DNA of 33,062 nt from an uncultured Bacteroides sp. (GTDB taxonomy: Bacteria > Bacteroidota > Bacteroidia > Bacteroidales > Bacteroidaceae): NCBI GenBank assembly GCA_947074275.1, contig CAMTPA010000034.1:1-33062 (forward strand), in the 5' to 3' direction. A program made the position numbers and the translations under genes. Below the pieces are notes generated by a model that ran no database searches, was not told the origin of the DNA, and saw only the letters and a program-made list of their open reading frames with translations. Of the stretch, positions 16,602 to 25,522 are shown piece by piece. Positions within the stretch are counted from its first letter, which is position 1. Each line of letters opens with the position of its first letter.

Positions 16602-18548
16602 TCAGGATTTTAGTTCTTCAAGTTCCAGCGACACACTTTCCCACTCTTCTACAATCGTGTCGAGTTGCCGTTTCAGCTGCTGATGCTGTTCGTAGAGTGT
16701 CATATCGGCAGCACCTTCGGGAGTTGCCATTTTCTCTTCGAGTGCAGTTATTTCTGTTTCAATTCGCTCAATACCTCCTTCGCAGTCGGCCACCTGTTTT
16801 TCAAGTTTTTTCACTCGCTTATTCTGCTCTTTCTGGGCCTCATACGACAGTTTATTTTCCGAAGCAGCCTCTTGCAGCGCAATCGCATCTTTTTGTTTCA
16901 CTGTGGCGGTAGGCGAAGTGGAGAGTTCGTTCAAGCTTTCTATTTTCTTTTTTTGCAGAAACTCATAGATTCCTCCTAAGTGCTCTTTCACCGCACCACC
17001 ACCAAACTCATACACTTTAGTCGCCAAGCCATCCAAAAAATCACGGTCGTGGCTCACAATTATTACTGTCCCATCAAAATCGCGTATCGCTTCTTTCAGC
17101 ACATCCTTAGAGCGCATATCCAAGTGGTTGGTAGGCTCATCGAGTATCAGCAGATTCACAGGTTCGAGAAGAAGCTTTATCATAGCCAAGCGCGTGCGTT
17201 CTCCGCCCGAAAGCACCTTCACTTTTTTGTCCGACGCTTCGCCACCAAACATAAAAGCACCCAGTATATCACGAATTTTGGTGCGAATATCGCCCACCGC
17301 TACCCTGTCTATTGTGTCGAACACCGTTTGCTCTCCATCAAGCATCTGCGCCTGATTTTGTGCAAAATAGCCAATCTGCACATTGTGCCCGATGGTTAGT
17401 TTTCCGGTATAGTCTGCAATCTCGTTCATTATACATTTTACCAAGGTCGATTTCCCCTCGCCATTTTTACCTACAAACGCCACCTTCTCGCCTCGGTTGA
17501 TAGTCAGGTTCACATCTTTATATACAGTTTGTGCGCCATACGATTTTCCTACCCCTTCGCAAATCACAGGGTAGCTACCGCTTCGGCTGGAACATACAAA
17601 CTTCAAGCGCAACGATGAGTTGTCTTCTTCATCCACCTCGATGCGATTTATCTTTTCCAATTGCTTGATGCGGCTTTGCACCTGAATGGCCTTGGTGGCT
17701 TGATAGCGAAAACGCTCAATAAAAGCTTCTGTTTCTTCTATCTGTTTCTGTTGATTTTCGTAAGCGCGAAGCTGCTGTTCACGACGCTCTTTGCGAAGCT
17801 CTACAAAATCATCGTATCGCACTCGATAATCGTATACCTGCCCGCACGATATTTCGATGGTACGAGTCGTGACATTGTTTAGGAAGGCACGGTCGTGGCT
17901 CACCAAAACCACTGCATTGGCACGAGTTGAAAGAAAGTTTTCCAACCACTGAATGCTCTCAATATCCAAGTGGTTGGTAGGCTCGTCCAGCAGCAACACA
18001 TCGGGTTGGCGCAGCAGCAGTTTGGCCAACTCTATGCGCATACGCCATCCACCCGAAAACTCTGAAGTAGAGCGATTGAAATCGGCCCTACTAAAACCAA
18101 GCCCCATCAACGTGCGCTCTATTTCGGCTTGAAAATTAGTTCCGCCCATCATCAAGAAGCGGTCGTTCTCGTGGGTAAAGCGATCAATCAGCTTGTGATA
18201 TTCGTCCGACTCATAATCGGTGCGTTCCGACAATTCATTGTTCATTCGCTCCAAGTTGGCTTGCATCTCGAAGATGTGCTCAAAAGCCAATTCAGCCTCT
18301 TGCATCACCGTGCGATTGTCGGCAAGCTTCATCACCTGCGGCAAGTAGCCAATGGTCACCTCGCGAGGAACAGAAACATTGCCAGAGGTAGCATTTTGCA
18401 AACCTGCCAATATTTTGAGCATTGTAGATTTTCCTGCACCATTTTTACCTACCAACGCAATGCGGTCTTTTCGGTTTATCACATACGAGACATCCTCGAA
18501 CAAGGGTGTGGCATTGAACTCTACTTTCAGATTTTCTACTGATATCAT
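16602..18548 (-). CDS. ABC-F family ATPase
   Basis: A 648-residue soluble protein with two ABC domains in tandem and no membrane segments. Domain 1 has Walker A G34-KNGAGKS-T42, signature FSGGWRMR and Walker B LLLDEPTNHLD. Domain 2 has Walker A GKNGEGKST (about 360-368), signature LSGGERTR and LLILDEPTNHLD. Between them lies the charged ABC-F linker (about 240-320), and the C-terminal 100 residues are a Lys/Glu-rich coiled coil, as in Uup/YdiF-type members. ABC-F proteins act on ribosomes. The two-domain architecture is clear, but the specific role (translation factor or antibiotic protection) is not readable. It lies between the DUF2027/Smr gene and the peptidase on one strand. Confidence 0.93.
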   Translation of the reverse strand: MISVENLKVEFNATPLFEDVSYVINRKDRIALVGKNGAGKSTMLKILAGLQNATSGNVSVPREVTIGYLPQVMKLADNRTVMQEAELAFEHIFEMQANLERMNNELSERTDYESDEYHKLIDRFTHENDRFLMMGGTNFQAEIERTLMGLGFSRADFNRSTSEFSGGWRMRIELAKLLLRQPDVLLLDEPTNHLDIESIQWLENFLSTRANAVVLVSHDRAFLNNVTTRTIEISCGQVYDYRVRYDDFVELRKERREQQLRAYENQQKQIEETEAFIERFRYQATKAIQVQSRIKQLEKINRIEVDEEDNSSLRLKFVCSSRSGSYPVICEGVGKSYGAQTVYKDVNLTINRGEKVAFVGKNGEGKSTLVKCIMNEIADYTGKLTIGHNVQIGYFAQNQAQMLDGEQTVFDTIDRVAVGDIRTKIRDILGAFMFGGEASDKKVKVLSGGERTRLAMIKLLLEPVNLLILDEPTNHLDMRSKDVLKEAIRDFDGTVIIVSHDRDFLDGLATKVYEFGGGAVKEHLGGIYEFLQKKKIESLNELSTSPTATVKQKDAIALQEAASENKLSYEAQKEQNKRVKKLEKQVADCEGGIERIETEITALEEKMATPEGAADMTLYEQHQQLKRQLDTIVEEWESVSLELEELKS

Positions 18549-18601
18549 ATTGTGTCTTAAAATCGTCTTATATAAATAAAGGTGTAGTCTATCGTTTTTT
18601 T

Positions 18602-19651
18602 CTATTTAATAGTCACCATCGTAGCACCAAAGCCATACTCTTGAAACGAGGCATCTTGATAGCGGCAATTGCTGTACTTGCGTTTCATCTCGTCTACTAT
18701 CGCCTTGCGAAGCACACCATCGCCTTTGCCGTGAATAAACACAATGCGCTGCTCGCGCTTAGCTTTGTATTTCTCCATCACCTCACGAAATTTTTCAAGC
18801 TGATAGTTCAGCATTTCCGAGTTACTCATCCCACGAGTATCGTCGAGTAGCTCGCCTATATGAAGGTCTACCTCAAGAATGGCATTGCCCCCACCCCGTT
18901 TCACAATGGGTTGTGCCTTGGGTTTATCGGCATTCTGTTTTTGCAACAAAGCGTCCTGAAGCTCCTCGGCAGAAACATAAACTTGGCGAACAGGCACGTC
19001 ATTGCGCACAATATCGTACATCAAGGCGGGTTCTTCAAAGAAATCGGATTCGCGAAATGTATGTAGTTTGTAAAACTTCACCGTGTCCACACGGATTTCT
19101 ACGCTCACTGCTGGTTTCAGAGCAAATGTTTTACCATCCTTGAAAGCCGTGAACTGCACCGCCACGTGTTCCAGCTCATTCAGCACATTTTTCTCAAACT
19201 CTTCCAGCAAGAACTTCATATTAGGCTCTACCACGCCGTGCGAACGCACTTTCCACGCCTTTCCTTCGGCACTCAGGTAAGTATAATATAGGTAATAGTT
19301 GCTGTCGTTCACCAAATAGGCCTCAAAAGGGGTCGTACTTATCATTTTCACATCTTCGGGCACAAACGCCAAATACACGTTTAGCGCATCGCCCCCTTTC
19401 ACTTCGGCCTGACGACGGATAGCCGGTATTTCGGGCTTGGTGGGCTTTGGTGGCTCTTGCGTTTTTGGCGCAGCCGATGGCTTCTTTTTCATATTGTAGT
19501 CATCGGTTTCTATCACCACACACTCACGAATCGGCATCGGAATATCAAAACCATCGGCATCTTCCACCAACACAAAATCTTTTCCTCGAAATCCTTTCAC
19601 GATTCCACCACCTACTTCGCTCAAGAATCGCACTTTATCACCTATATTCAT
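18602..19651 (-). CDS. DUF2027 and Smr domain protein
   Basis: A 349-residue cytoplasmic protein. Residues 1-50 form a small beta domain ([19 protein letters not shown]) typical of Bacteroidota DUF2027 proteins, followed by a Pro/Lys-rich linker (about 55-80), the central beta-rich DUF2027 region (about 88-225) and a C-terminal Smr domain (about 263-349). The Smr domain has VDLHIGEL and [14 protein letters not shown], the motifs of the MutS2/Smr nuclease or nucleic-acid-binding fold. A MutS ATPase is absent. The role is unknown; nucleic-acid binding or cleavage is inferred from Smr. A well-formed promoter lies upstream (19695-19726), so this is the first gene of the operon with the ABC-F protein and peptidase. 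Confidence 0.85.
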   Translation of the reverse strand: MNIGDKVRFLSEVGGGIVKGFRGKDFVLVEDADGFDIPMPIRECVVIETDDYNMKKKPSAAPKTQEPPKPTKPEIPAIRRQAEVKGGDALNVYLAFVPEDVKMISTTPFEAYLVNDSNYYLYYTYLSAEGKAWKVRSHGVVEPNMKFLLEEFEKNVLNELEHVAVQFTAFKDGKTFALKPAVSVEIRVDTVKFYKLHTFRESDFFEEPALMYDIVRNDVPVRQVYVSAEELQDALLQKQNADKPKAQPIVKRGGGNAILEVDLHIGELLDDTRGMSNSEMLNYQLEKFREVMEKYKAKREQRIVFIHGKGDGVLRKAIVDEMKRKYSNCRYQDASFQEYGFGATMVTIK

Positions 19652-19694
19652 ATCTTTGTTTTTTTGTTCAACTCATCAAAACTACTATAACTCA

Positions 19695-19726
19695 CAAAGA
19701 TAGCTACTTTCTTCAAGTTTAGCAAA
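19695..19726 (-). promoter_or_regulatory. Complete Bacteroidota-type promoter
   Basis: On the minus strand, TTTG (19726-19723) is followed after 20 nt by TATCTTTG (19702-19695). This fits the -33 TTTG and -7 TAnnTTTG consensus of the primary sigma factor. It is the clearest promoter in the window and drives the operon starting at 19651. Confidence 0.75.
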
Positions 19727-19770
19727 CATCGCACTGAAACAAGATTTGTAATGAATCGTTTCTTCATTTT

Positions 19771-19840
19771 ATAGATATACATACTTAGCGCGATGGATAT
19801 ACATATCCAGCGTGCTAAGTATGTATATCTATCGCGCTAA
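19771..19840. repeat. 62-nt near-perfect palindrome with three repeated modules
   Basis: Arms 19771-19789 and 19814-19832 pair over 19 nt with no mismatch. Pairing continues inward to the centre at 19801/19802, with one G-T wobble (19790/19813), one mismatch (19793/19810) and an unpaired central A/C. The element contains ATATACATA three times (19775-19783, 19797-19805, and inverted at 19820-19828). It also contains TTAGC(G/A)CG(A/C)T three times (19785-19794, and inverted at 19809-19818 and 19831-19840). It lies 45 nt upstream of the -33 box of the 19651 operon. No ORF or IS terminus is recognised. Confidence 0.9.
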
Positions 19841-20041
19841 CAAAGCGTTGCCAGCAAACGATAAATGCAGCGTTTCTAAAAAACATATTATAGGTTGATA
19901 ATGAACACATTGTACACAAACAACCATTCACATCTATTTGTCAATTTTAAATCAAACAATTTCTGTTGAGAGATTTGTGTTCTTAATGCCCCCTGAGCTA
20001 TACGTACAGTTTTTCACAAAAACTGCTTATTTAACCAACAA
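19841..20041. other. Intergenic stretch without a gene
   Basis: Between the palindrome and the GH127 terminator no supported ORF or RNA gene is visible. The only structure found is a small perfect hairpin, CAGTTTTT (20007-20014) with AAAAACTG (20018-20025) and a 3-nt loop. No T-run that would make it a clear terminator follows on either strand. Confidence 0.6.
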
Positions 20042-20086
20042 AGCCTTTTGCAGTCGACAAACAAACATCACCGACTGCAAAAGGCT
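20042..20086 (-). terminator. Hairpin terminator after the GH127 gene
   Basis: Perfect 15-nt arms AGCCTTTTGCAGTCG (20042-20056) and CGACTGCAAAAGGCT (20072-20086) with a 15-nt loop, 28 nt beyond the stop at 20115. The following minus-strand sequence is only moderately T-rich, so termination strength is uncertain. Confidence 0.7.
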
Positions 20087-20114
20087 CTTTATAATGCCTT
20101 AAGATAAGACTAAC

Positions 20115-22427
20115 TTACTCTATTTCAACTATTTTCGACAACACCTTCACTTGGGTTATCTTTGGAGTTATTGCACCATTTTCTGCCACTACTTTTAAGC
20201 TAAATTTATCGGGTGTATGTGTAGCAAGTGGAATAAGAATGGTAGATTTTCCTTTGTCACCACTCTTCTCCACAATTTGACCTACAAGATTATTGTCAAC
20301 AAACACATCGGCTCTCCCGGTCTCACCGTTGTTCAGATAAGTAATCATCAGACAAACTCCTGCTTTGTTGGGGTTTCTCATTTCATAAGAGAACCACTTG
20401 CTCGTTTGTCTCCAATGGCTGTTTTGGCTATATCCAATTTCAGAATCTTCGAAACGCACAAAATGGTCGGACTCGGGTTGTTGTTGACCACAATTCACCA
20501 AGTCTATTGTGTATTTATCGCATTCATCCACCACAGAACCGTTGGTAGCAGTAGGCCAATAAATAGTGTAACGACTTTCGTGGATTCCATAAAAAGGCTC
20601 TAACTCGACCGCACCTGCTGATGTAGGCAAAACGAAATGAAGCGGCTTGCCGGCAACGGGTGTGATGCTACCAAGCAGTGATGCTTTATCTTTCTCTACC
20701 GTTGGTATTTCATTGACAGGTGTCTTTGCCCCTTGCGCAATGTGTCCACCACGACTATCATCGGCAAACAATCCTATCATATCTTGCGTACCTGTGCGAG
20801 CCGCCAGCACAACTGGCCCATAAAGCACTGCGCAGTAATCGGACTCATCGGGCAATACTTCGGCAGCAAGTTGCATATCCATTTGCACATCCACCCTATC
20901 GCCCTTATTCCATTTTCTATTTAGCACCACATAGCCATTCTCGTTTGGAGTTGCCAATTGCGGTTCTCCGTTTACTTTCACTTCCATACTTTTACTCCAT
21001 TGAGGATAGCGAATATTTAAAGAAAAACGAGTCGGTTTGTCGGGATTGACCTCAAAACTGGTAGCACTCTCTTGGGGAAAACGATTGGTCTGTACCAGTT
21101 GCACACCTTTCTCTTGCCAGTTCAAAACCGATGGGATGAAAAGATTCACAAACAAATCATCGTTTTGATTGGCATAAATCATCTCGGCATATTTAGAGTG
21201 ATTTTCGATGCCCGACCCCACGCAGCACCACATACTGGTTTCGGGTTGCGAATAAACCCGATAATGGTCGGGGCGCATCGGTGTGAAATAAACCAATCCG
21301 CCCAGCTGAGGATGTTGTGTAGAAAGGATGTGGTTGTATAAAGCTCGCTCGTAATAATCGGCATAAGCACTGTTGGGATTCTGAGCATATAGCATTTTTG
21401 TCAAACGAAGCATATTGTAAGTGTTGCAGGTTTCAGGTCCTTGCTCGGTAGCAAGCATTGTATCAAAGTTGTCTACCGGATTGAAATGTTCGTGTTCGCT
21501 ATTACCGCCAATACACACCGAGCGATTGTGAGTGACGGTTTCCCAAAAGAAACGACTGGCATCTTTCCACGCTTGGTTGTTTTCTACCTCGCCCACACGC
21601 ATAAAGCCCAACACTTTGGGTATTTGGGTGTTGGCGTGCATTCCTGTCAAGTTATCTTCTTCATTGAGCAATGGGTCGAGCACCTGACGATGCGAAAAGC
21701 GTTCAGCCAAAGTGAGGTATTTAGGATTGTTGGTAATGGCTGCTACATCGGCAAAAGTTTCGTTCAAACCACCATATTCACTACGCAACATATCTTGAAC
21801 TTGCTCGTCCGAAAGGTTGGCTGTAATTGTTTCCATCCAATCGGTCATAGCAATCAGCATATCGCGCGCCTCTTCGCTGCCTGCATACAACCACGCATCG
21901 CGCAAACCAGCATATACTTTATGAATGTTGTATAGCGGCACCCATCGTCCATTCAGGCTAAAAGGATCGGCTTTGATATTGCCTGCTGCTATCTCCATCC
22001 AAATATCTTTTCCACCTGGCACACCACCAATATATCCATCACCATTTGCATCTTGCACTTCTTTCATCTGCGCTATCATATATTGTAGCCGTTCCTTTAT
22101 GGCCTCATCGTGAGTAGAAGCGTACATAAGCGACAAGGCAGAGAGGTAGTGGCCAGCGATGTGACCATCCAACCCCGTGTTTTCCCAGTTGGTATAGCTC
22201 TCTTTTAACGGTTGCAACCCAGCTTCTTTGCGATAAGGAGCAAGCAAGCGATCGGGATTAAGTGTTAAAAGATATTCTTTATTTACTTCCTGAGCATTTT
22301 TGAATGGGCTATCGAGTAATTGCACATCATCCAATGGGAAATAAGTAAGGGGGGCTTTTTGCTTTTGGCAAGAGAATAATGCCAACATAGTGGCAAAGCC
22401 AAAACAGCACAGTTTCCAGTTTTTCAT
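20115..22427 (-). CDS. GH127 beta-L-arabinofuranosidase-like lipoprotein
   Basis: A 770-residue exported lipoprotein (LALFSC lipobox, acylated Cys about residue 20). It has the (alpha/alpha) barrel of glycoside hydrolase family 127 (former DUF1680). The family's zinc-thiolate active site is recognisable: E332-T-C334 (as in E338-x-C340 of the characterised HypBA1) and the C401-C402 pair in SMWCCVGSG (as C417 nucleophile-C418). GH127 enzymes release beta-linked L-arabinofuranose from plant glycoproteins or pectin. After the barrel and beta domains, residues about 640-770 add a C-terminal beta-sandwich-like module. No susC/susD, sensor or arabinose-use genes flank it. It lies 66 nt downstream of the adenosine deaminase gene, on the same strand. 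Confidence 0.88.
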   Translation of the reverse strand: MKNWKLCCFGFATMLALFSCQKQKAPLTYFPLDDVQLLDSPFKNAQEVNKEYLLTLNPDRLLAPYRKEAGLQPLKESYTNWENTGLDGHIAGHYLSALSLMYASTHDEAIKERLQYMIAQMKEVQDANGDGYIGGVPGGKDIWMEIAAGNIKADPFSLNGRWVPLYNIHKVYAGLRDAWLYAGSEEARDMLIAMTDWMETITANLSDEQVQDMLRSEYGGLNETFADVAAITNNPKYLTLAERFSHRQVLDPLLNEEDNLTGMHANTQIPKVLGFMRVGEVENNQAWKDASRFFWETVTHNRSVCIGGNSEHEHFNPVDNFDTMLATEQGPETCNTYNMLRLTKMLYAQNPNSAYADYYERALYNHILSTQHPQLGGLVYFTPMRPDHYRVYSQPETSMWCCVGSGIENHSKYAEMIYANQNDDLFVNLFIPSVLNWQEKGVQLVQTNRFPQESATSFEVNPDKPTRFSLNIRYPQWSKSMEVKVNGEPQLATPNENGYVVLNRKWNKGDRVDVQMDMQLAAEVLPDESDYCAVLYGPVVLAARTGTQDMIGLFADDSRGGHIAQGAKTPVNEIPTVEKDKASLLGSITPVAGKPLHFVLPTSAGAVELEPFYGIHESRYTIYWPTATNGSVVDECDKYTIDLVNCGQQQPESDHFVRFEDSEIGYSQNSHWRQTSKWFSYEMRNPNKAGVCLMITYLNNGETGRADVFVDNNLVGQIVEKSGDKGKSTILIPLATHTPDKFSLKVVAENGAITPKITQVKVLSKIVEIE

Positions 22428-22493
22428 TTCAAATAATTATAGTTTAACAAAGTGAGTTTTAATTCGATTTTATTTTGTATCAAGTAAGACATA

Positions 22494-23615
22494 TTATCTT
22501 CTCATAATTTTCTGACATTTTTCAAGTAAATCTTTTTTTTGGTCATCTGATAGGAAAGCAGCATCAACACTATTACGCACAATAATTTCCGCTTGTTCGC
22601 TATTAATAACTCCAAATTTAAAAAGCTTTTGAAATTCCTTCAAAAGCGTCGTATTTGAAACTGTCATATTATCTGTATTAACAGTAACCTTTACATTTCT
22701 ATTTATAAATTCACAAATAGGATACTGACTCATTGAGTTTATCGAGCCAACAGCTTTCGTTTGTAAATTGCTTGTTGGACACAATTCAAGAGTAATATTT
22801 TTATCATACAAAAGCGTTAGTGTATGATTATCGTTATAGCTTCTAATGCCGTGGCCTATACGATGAGTGCCAAAAGAAATAGCATCTTGCATACTTGAAA
22901 CTTCATCTGCCTCTCCAGCGTGAATAGTATATGGAACACCCAATGATGCTGCATAATCAAATAATGATTTGTATTTTTCAGTTTTAAAGAGAGCTTCAGC
23001 ACCTGCTAAATCACAGGCTGCGACTCCTCTTCCAAGATATTTTTTTGTCAATTCTACCGTAGTTTTATTTAATTCATCGTTATTATCTCCACGCATACAG
23101 CATAATATAAGCTGTGCCTGCATATCACATTCAGCCAAAGCTGCGTTCAAACCGCTAATGGAAGCCTGAACGACCTCATCTTGAGTTAAGCCATTTTCAA
23201 GGTGAAGTTGTGGCGCATATCTAATTTCAGCATATAACAACCCCTGCTTATCCAATCTTTTAACCAAATCATAAACTCCATATTCTATTGCATCCTTGTG
23301 CTGCATTACCTGCTGAGGGAAATCAAAACATTCCAAATAGTCATTTAAGCTTTCACAATCTTCAGGACATTCCATAAAAGCTCTTAATTCATTCAAATCA
23401 GTAGTAGGCAAATTAACATTGCTAATACGAGCCATTTCACAAAGAGCTTCAGGGGACAAAGATCCATCAAGATGGAGGTGTAGGTCAATCAACGCATAGT
23501 TTGATATTTTCATTTCAACTTTATCACCGTGTTCACTACAAGCTCCACAGAAAAGCAAAACTGAAACCAAAATAGATTGATACATATTTATCAACAACAG
23601 ATTTTTATTTTTCAT
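22494..23615 (-). CDS. add: Adenosine deaminase with lipoprotein signal peptide
   Basis: Converts adenosine to inosine. Metal-site motifs are intact: H46-L-H48-L-D-G-S, TIHAGEADE, RIGHGIRS, ELCPTSN and VNTDN. With the ATG at 23615 the protein has 373 residues, and residues 1-26 form a lipoprotein-type signal (MKNKN, hydrophobic LLLINMYQSILVSVLLF, CGAC with Cys26) followed by Ser-Glu. Most bacterial homologues are cytosolic and begin near M35 (23513). ATGs at 23639 and 23663 are alternative starts. Motifs such as LILCCMRGD and NTDN-TVSNTTL recall Firmicutes enzymes. Hand counts give 67 G+C in 180 bases here against 50 in 120 in GH127 next door, so it looks more AT-rich. Transfer followed by gain of an export signal is inferred. 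Confidence 0.85.
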   Translation of the reverse strand: MKNKNLLLINMYQSILVSVLLFCGACSEHGDKVEMKISNYALIDLHLHLDGSLSPEALCEMARISNVNLPTTDLNELRAFMECPEDCESLNDYLECFDFPQQVMQHKDAIEYGVYDLVKRLDKQGLLYAEIRYAPQLHLENGLTQDEVVQASISGLNAALAECDMQAQLILCCMRGDNNDELNKTTVELTKKYLGRGVAACDLAGAEALFKTEKYKSLFDYAASLGVPYTIHAGEADEVSSMQDAISFGTHRIGHGIRSYNDNHTLTLLYDKNITLELCPTSNLQTKAVGSINSMSQYPICEFINRNVKVTVNTDNMTVSNTTLLKEFQKLFKFGVINSEQAEIIVRNSVDAAFLSDDQKKDLLEKCQKIMRR

Positions 23616-23722
23616 CAAACAACAAACAAAATTCTTCATAACATTTATTTTAATTACTACCATTATTGCAAAATAAAGAAAAATCTACTTAGTAAAGAAA
23701 TGTTTCATTCTATAAATATGGC

Positions 23723-23730
23723 TACTTTTG
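23723..23730 (+). promoter_or_regulatory. -7 box for queA
   Basis: TACTTTTG matches TAnnTTTG, and the queA ATG follows 21 nt later at 23752. The TTG that could extend the reading frame (23728) lies inside this box, which argues for the ATG. No clear -33 TTTG is seen. Confidence 0.55.
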
Positions 23731-23751
23731 CAACGTAATACAAAAAAATCA

Positions 23752-24972
23752 ATGAAAGCAAATCCGAAACACATCCATATCAGCGAGTACAATTACCCTT
23801 TGCCCGATGAGCGTATTGCCAAATTTCCACTTTCTGTTCGCGATGAATCAAAATTATTGGTTTATCGACACGGCGATATTTCAGAGGACAGCTTTTCCTC
23901 GCTTCCTACTTATTTGGACAAAGGAAACTTAATGGTGTTCAACAACACAAAGGTAATACAAGCCCGGTTGCACTTTCGCAAAGAGACAGGCGCACTCATT
24001 GAAGTGTTTTGTTTGGAGCCAATACAACCCAATGATTATGTGCTCAACTTTCAGCAAACCAAGCACGCTGCTTGGCTTTGTATGATAGGTAATCTAAAAA
24101 AATGGAAGGAGGGGGCACTGAAAAGTGAAATAATTATAAAGGGAGAATCACTGACGCTGACCGCTACCCGCGGCGCAAACTATGGCACCAGCCATTGGGT
24201 AGATTTCCATTGGGACAATCCACAGGTGGCTTTTGCCGATATATTGGAAGTATTTGGCGAATTACCTATTCCGCCCTATTTAAACAGAAATACGCAAGAG
24301 AGTGATAAGGAGAGTTATCAAACGGTTTATTCTAAAATCAAAGGTTCGGTAGCAGCTCCCACCGCCGGGCTCCACTTTACTCCTGCCGTATTTGATGCCC
24401 TACAAGAAAAAGGGATCGATATAGAAGAGCTGACCTTACACGTAGGTGCAGGCACTTTTAAGCCAGTAAAAAGCGAAGAAATAGCCGATCACGAGATGCA
24501 CACAGAGTATATATCAGTTTCGCGCGCTACCATAGCCAAACTTATCGATCACGATGCAAGAGCTATTGCCGTAGGCACTACATCAGTGCGCACACTCGAA
24601 AGTCTCTATCACATCGGTGTGACCTTAGCCAACAATCCCAATGCTTCGGAAAAGGATTTGCACGTGAAACAATGGCAACCCTACGAGCAGAAAGAACACA
24701 TCAACCCCATCGTGGCTTTGCAAAAAATAGTGGGTTATCTCGATAGAAACGGGATGGAAACACTGCATTCGAGCACACAGATTATCATCGCCCCAGGATA
24801 TGAGTACAAAATAGTAAAAGCTATTGTGACCAATTTTCATCAACCACAAAGCACACTATTATTGCTTGTTTCGGCTTTTGTAAAAGGAGATTGGCAGCGT
24901 ATTTACAACTATGCTTTAGAGCACGAATTTCGTTTCTTGAGCTATGGGGACTCTTCTTTATTAATCCCCTAA
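23752..24972 (+). CDS. queA: S-adenosylmethionine:tRNA ribosyltransferase-isomerase family protein (long form)
   Basis: QueA transfers the ribosyl part of SAM to preQ1 in tRNA to form epoxyqueuosine. Family motifs are intact: LPDERIAKFPL, NTKVIQARL, PIPPYLNR, VAAPTAGLHFTP, LTLHVGAGTFKPV, HTEYISV and the C-terminal TNFHQP.STLLLLVSAF. At 406 residues it is about 50 longer than E. coli QueA (356), the extra length lying partly around residues 285-320. Bacteroidota often carry such a long paralogue beside a standard QueA, so its exact tRNA role is less certain. The start at 23752 is preferred to the in-frame TTG at 23728. The Nudix gene follows after 22 nt, probably in the same transcript. Confidence 0.88.
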   Translation: MKANPKHIHISEYNYPLPDERIAKFPLSVRDESKLLVYRHGDISEDSFSSLPTYLDKGNLMVFNNTKVIQARLHFRKETGALIEVFCLEPIQPNDYVLNFQQTKHAAWLCMIGNLKKWKEGALKSEIIIKGESLTLTATRGANYGTSHWVDFHWDNPQVAFADILEVFGELPIPPYLNRNTQESDKESYQTVYSKIKGSVAAPTAGLHFTPAVFDALQEKGIDIEELTLHVGAGTFKPVKSEEIADHEMHTEYISVSRATIAKLIDHDARAIAVGTTSVRTLESLYHIGVTLANNPNASEKDLHVKQWQPYEQKEHINPIVALQKIVGYLDRNGMETLHSSTQIIIAPGYEYKIVKAIVTNFHQPQSTLLLLVSAFVKGDWQRIYNYALEHEFRFLSYGDSSLLIP

Positions 24973-24994
24973 TTATACTTAAATATAAAAAACA

Positions 24995-25504
24995 ATGAAT
25001 TTGCGAAGCGACAACAACGAGGAAATGTTTCCGATAGTAGATGAAGATGGGCATATCACAGGCGCAGCTACTCGCGGAGAGTGTCATAATGGTAGCCATT
25101 TGCTTCATCCCGTGGTTCACCTGCACGTATTCAACAGCAAAGGGGAGCTTTATTTGCAGAAACGCCCTGAATGGAAAGACATACAACCTGGAAAATGGGA
25201 TACTGCCGTAGGTGGGCATATTGATTTAGGAGAAAGCGTAGAGATTGCTCTACAACGAGAGGTGCGTGAAGAACTTGGAATAATTGATTTCATTCCTGAG
25301 AAGCTATGTCAATATGTATTTAAATCCGATCGAGAAAGCGAACTGGTATTCTCATACAAAACAGTGTACGATGGGGAAATTATCCCTTCAGACGAGTTGG
25401 ACGGAGGGCGTTTTTGGGCAAAAGAAGAAATACACGCCAATATTGGTAAAGATGTATTTACCCCTAACTTTGAAAATGAATATCGACGTGTATTCCTAAT
25501 ATGA
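24995..25504 (+). CDS. Nudix hydrolase
   Basis: A 169-residue cytosolic protein with a complete Nudix box: G74-x5-E80-x7-R88-E-V-x-E92-E93-x-G95-I. The N-terminal EMFPIVDEDGHITGAATRGECHNGS and LHPVVHLHVF resemble the IDI/YfcD-like Nudix subgroup. The substrate (a nucleoside diphosphate derivative or isopentenyl-type diphosphate) cannot be decided. All metal-binding residues are present. It lies 22 nt after queA and converges on the peroxidase-like gene, with 18 nt between stops and no obvious terminator. Confidence 0.9.
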   Translation: MNLRSDNNEEMFPIVDEDGHITGAATRGECHNGSHLLHPVVHLHVFNSKGELYLQKRPEWKDIQPGKWDTAVGGHIDLGESVEIALQREVREELGIIDFIPEKLCQYVFKSDRESELVFSYKTVYDGEIIPSDELDGGRFWAKEEIHANIGKDVFTPNFENEYRRVFLI

Positions 25505-25522
25505 GATAAAAAAGAGTTCTAC

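Noticed and set aside
19794..19841. 15-codon plus-strand ORF running through the 62-nt palindrome
   Set aside because: It consists only of palindrome sequence and has no ribosome-binding context or promoter.
23728..23751. TTG start adding 8 residues to QueA
   Set aside because: The codon lies inside the -7 promoter box and the added residues are not QueA-like.
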